A stretch of 9,178 nucleotides of DNA, from assembly GCA_947382445.1 (NCBI GenBank), contig CANCZH010000068.1:1-9178 (forward strand), given 5' to 3'. The stretch's first letter is position 1, and each line of letters begins with the position of its first letter. The position numbers and the translations under genes are program-made. The stretch is from an uncultured Clostridium sp. GTDB taxonomy: Bacteria; Bacillota_A; Clostridia; TANB77; CAG-508. This document shows positions 7,270-9,178 of the stretch, piece by piece. The notes beneath the pieces are model-generated. The model did no database searches. It saw only the letters and a program-made list of their open reading frames with translations, and was not told the DNA's origin.

Positions 7270-8031
7270 TCACTTACCAATAAAAATTTGAACAAAAACT
7301 TTACCATATTTTGAACTTTTTACAACACCTACTCCAGTATAATTATAATTACCATTTAAAATATTAGCCTTATGCCCAGAAGAATTCATCCATGCAGTAA
7401 CAGCAGCACTATTAGTAGAATTACCAGCAATATTTTCTCCAGCAGTTTTATATGACACTTTAAAACTATTTAGCATATCAAAAGGTGACCCATATGTTGG
7501 AGAAGTATGTGAAAAATAATTATTATCAACCATATCTTGAGCCTTTATTCTAGCTACTCTTTGAACTTCTTCATCAACTTTAAGTGCTTGCAAACCATTA
7601 TTAGTTCTTTGTTGATTTATAAGATTAAATGTTTCTAATTCATCAGCTGTCATTGATGAATTATTTTGAGAACCCTGATTTCCGGAGCTTCCAGTATTTC
7701 CAGAATTTGAAGTACTTGGATAAATTGCTCTTACATATTTTTTACTTACAGCACCAACATAGTCTCCCTCTACTTGAACAATATACCATTCTCCAACACC
7801 TGCAAACACTCTAATATACTCATTTTTCTTAACAGTTGTTACAACTTTATATTGTGTTCCCGGACCACTTCTAACATTTAAAGTCGTTGCAGTAACAATT
7901 CCTGTTGAAAAATCCACATTATAATAATGTTGCATTCCATATGACATAGTAAATCCGCAAACTGTTAAAATAAAAACTATAAGCATAGATAATTTTAATA
8001 TTCTTTTTCTTGTAAACGTTATAACTTTCAT
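7270..8031 (-). CDS. Secreted SH3b and CAP/SCP-domain protein, YkwD-like
   Basis: The 253-residue protein is probably exported and held at or near the cell wall. Residues 1-10 are basic (FTRKRILK), then 14-30 are hydrophobic (MLIVFILTVCGFTMS), a signal peptide or N-terminal anchor. A bacterial SH3 domain (about 43-103) carries the typical ATTLNVRSGPGTQYKVV and likely binds peptidoglycan. A Ser/Asn/Gly/Gln linker (104-127) follows. The CAP domain (128-253) contains FSHTSP (His175), AGENIAGN (Glu199) and WMNSSGHKANIL (His220), the usual cavity residues of this fold, and finishes at FVQIFIGK, so it is complete. The ATG is preceded by AAAGGTGG. Similar proteins occur in sporulating Firmicutes but their biochemical activity is mostly unknown. 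It does not form an obvious functional unit with the purine genes. Confidence 0.9.
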   Translation of the reverse strand: MKVITFTRKRILKLSMLIVFILTVCGFTMSYGMQHYYNVDFSTGIVTATTLNVRSGPGTQYKVVTTVKKNEYIRVFAGVGEWYIVQVEGDYVGAVSKKYVRAIYPSTSNSGNTGSSGNQGSQNNSSMTADELETFNLINQQRTNNGLQALKVDEEVQRVARIKAQDMVDNNYFSHTSPTYGSPFDMLNSFKVSYKTAGENIAGNSTNSAAVTAWMNSSGHKANILNGNYNYTGVGVVKSSKYGKVFVQIFIGK

Positions 8032-8106
8032 AAAACACCACCTTTATATTAAAAGATATTGTCTTACGGATGTCCAATATTCCTATTTTCTCCTATCCAC
8101 GAGAAA

Positions 8107-8135
8107 AATATATCATAAAAAAATAGCTATTGCAA
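8107..8135 (-). promoter_or_regulatory. Candidate promoter of the CAP-domain gene, overlapping the upstream terminator
   Basis: On the minus strand, TTGCAA (8135-8130) and TATATT (8112-8107) are separated by 17 bases. They match the SigA consensus at four of six and five of six positions. The -35 box lies in the loop and 3' arm of the hairpin at 8117-8152. This would give a leader of about 70 bases containing a short inverted repeat (ATATTG and CAATAT, 13 bases apart). A second, weaker option is TTGGAC near 8077 with TTTAAT, which would leave only a very short leader. Confidence 0.4.
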
Positions 8136-8152
8136 TTGTTTACAATAACTAT
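8117..8152 (-). terminator. Intrinsic terminator after the helical-repeat gene
   Basis: Minus-strand positions 8152-8143 pair with 8132-8123 as a 10-bp stem with one U-G wobble and a 10-nt loop. Six T follow (8122-8117), and a run of A precedes the stem. The wobble would be an A-C mismatch on the plus strand, so it is oriented for the minus-strand gene whose stop codon lies at 8162-8160. Confidence 0.8.
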
Positions 8153-8159
8153 TATTTTT

Positions 8160-9116
8160 TTAATCTATAAAATTACTATCTTTGCTTTCCACTTTATATT
8201 TGTTATGATGCTTTAATTCTAATGCTCTTTTAAGTCTTTTTTCAGTTTCTTCTGACAAACCTGGAACATATTCTAAACAATAATGCATAAATTTTGCACT
8301 ACCATTTTCAATAACTTTATTAATAATTGGTGATTTATCTTTAGTATCAGTAGATGCAGCAAATTCATACAAATGTAATGGTTCACTAGCTCCTACTTCT
8401 ACCTCAGTCTCTTGTAATAAATTAATTACACTTTCTAACATTTTACTATTATAATCTTCTGAATGATATTTACTTAAATATTGTAAATAATTAGCCAACT
8501 CATTAACTACATATGCCTTTTTTCTTTTTTGTTTTGGACTTTCTGCTTCCATTCTTACTACACTATATATCAAATCCTGAATATTATTTGAATCTTCTTT
8601 CTTAAATTCTTCCAAGCTCTTTGGAAAATAATAATGTTCTTTTGCTATTCTCAATTTTTCTGCATATTCTGGTCTACTATTTACATTTAAATCTTCATAA
8701 TCTTCAGAGTAAGACAAAGTTTCAATACATTCTGCATTTCTAGTATCATATAATGCTTGTAACATACTCTCTTTATCAATTCCATCAACAAAGCCTAAAC
8801 AGTACATCATAAGTTTTGAATTTCCACTTTGCTTAATAAGTTCTTCAAATCTCTTTAAATTAAAATCTTTTACTCCCATATCAGCTAGTAGAAACATGAA
8901 TTCATAAGAATGCACAATATCATCAATATCAATCATTTTATCTTCGAACTTCTTTAAATCTTGTGCTGTATGAACTCTTTGTACATTTTCAACAAAATCA
9001 CAAATATAATAAGGATTTTCAGAATCCAACACTTTCTCTATACTTTCATTTAAAGTTTTTTCATCATTAGTATTATTACATAACCCTATATTTTGCTGAA
9101 CTTCAATTAATTCCAT
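8160..9116 (-). CDS. Protein of unknown function with degenerate alpha-helical repeats
   Basis: The 318-residue protein is acidic, soluble and without signal peptide or membrane segments. It contains a roughly 30-residue repeat, seen at about 34-66 (PYYICDFVENV), 69-99 (YEFMFLLADMG), 100-127 (KLMMYCLGFVDGI), 245-273 (LHLYEFAAS) and 274-303 (KFMHYCLEYVPGL). Each unit has an aromatic-rich first helix, a short turn, a second helix with Leu/Ile at regular spacing, then a Gly or Asp with Asn or Ser before the next unit. The middle (about 128-244) is too diverged for me to assign units. Such solenoid-like arrays usually bind proteins; from memory, proteins with similar YIYEFARDVKG-type repeats occur in clostridial genomes, but I cannot confirm homology. 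The ATG follows AAAGGAAA at 9-10 bases. Its promoter is probably beyond the window edge. Confidence 0.75.
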   Translation of the reverse strand: MELIEVQQNIGLCNNTNDEKTLNESIEKVLDSENPYYICDFVENVQRVHTAQDLKKFEDKMIDIDDIVHSYEFMFLLADMGVKDFNLKRFEELIKQSGNSKLMMYCLGFVDGIDKESMLQALYDTRNAECIETLSYSEDYEDLNVNSRPEYAEKLRIAKEHYYFPKSLEEFKKEDSNNIQDLIYSVVRMEAESPKQKRKKAYVVNELANYLQYLSKYHSEDYNSKMLESVINLLQETEVEVGASEPLHLYEFAASTDTKDKSPIINKVIENGSAKFMHYCLEYVPGLSEETEKRLKRALELKHHNKYKVESKDSNFID

Positions 9117-9178
9117 CTTATATATTTCCTTTCTTTTTAGTTATCTTTTCAGATTTACCATCTTTATTTTAATATTTC

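Noticed and set aside
7629..7814. Plus-strand 61-codon frame inside the CAP gene
   Set aside because: It is antisense to the SH3b-CAP coding sequence, with composition expected of a reverse reading and no initiation signals.
9141..9178. Possible 3' end of an upstream minus-strand gene
   Set aside because: A frame ending at TAA 9143-9141 is open to the window edge, but it covers only about a dozen codons with no recognisable content; chance is enough to explain it.

Overview
The window is very AT-rich, with long A/T homopolymer runs between genes. It uses the standard code: TGA ends the rdgB-like and CAP-domain genes. Gene starts carry strong AGGAGG-type ribosome binding sites. Together this suggests a low-GC Firmicute, probably a gut-type clostridial or related lineage. 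That is an inference from composition and gene families; no rRNA or other marker is present. Every gene I can support lies on the minus strand, so transcription runs from high to low coordinates.

In transcription order: (1) 9116-8160 encodes a 318-residue acidic protein of unknown function built from degenerate helical repeats, followed by a hairpin terminator. (2) 8031-7270 encodes an exported SH3b plus CAP/SCP (YkwD-like) protein. (3) 7258-7051 holds the remains of a small gene split by a +1 frameshift; its stop codon is embedded in an intrinsic terminator. (4) 6984-3767 is a tight purA-purB-rdgB-type operon: both steps from IMP to AMP plus the enzyme that removes ITP/XTP/dITP. (5) 3669-3385 is a 94-codon gene that is far more GC-rich than its surroundings, with its own promoter, ribosome binding site and terminator-like hairpin. 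It looks like a recently acquired self-contained unit. (6) 3246-87 is a three-gene operon with a 7-base overlap and a 5-base gap: a divergent uracil-DNA glycosylase superfamily protein, a COG2509-type FAD-dependent oxidoreductase and a NOL1/NOP2/Sun-type RNA m5C methyltransferase. It ends in a strong hairpin terminator.

Most of the window is ordinary housekeeping sequence. The purine operon makes AMP and cleans up deaminated purine nucleotides, and the following operon adds a candidate DNA-uracil repair protein. I found no CRISPR array, tRNA, rRNA, transposase or clear defence system. The points that deserve a second look are the GC-rich 94-residue gene and its hairpin, the frameshifted gene remnant before purA, the terminator only 42 bases upstream of the purA start, the helical-repeat protein, and the unusual motifs of the uracil-DNA glycosylase-like protein.
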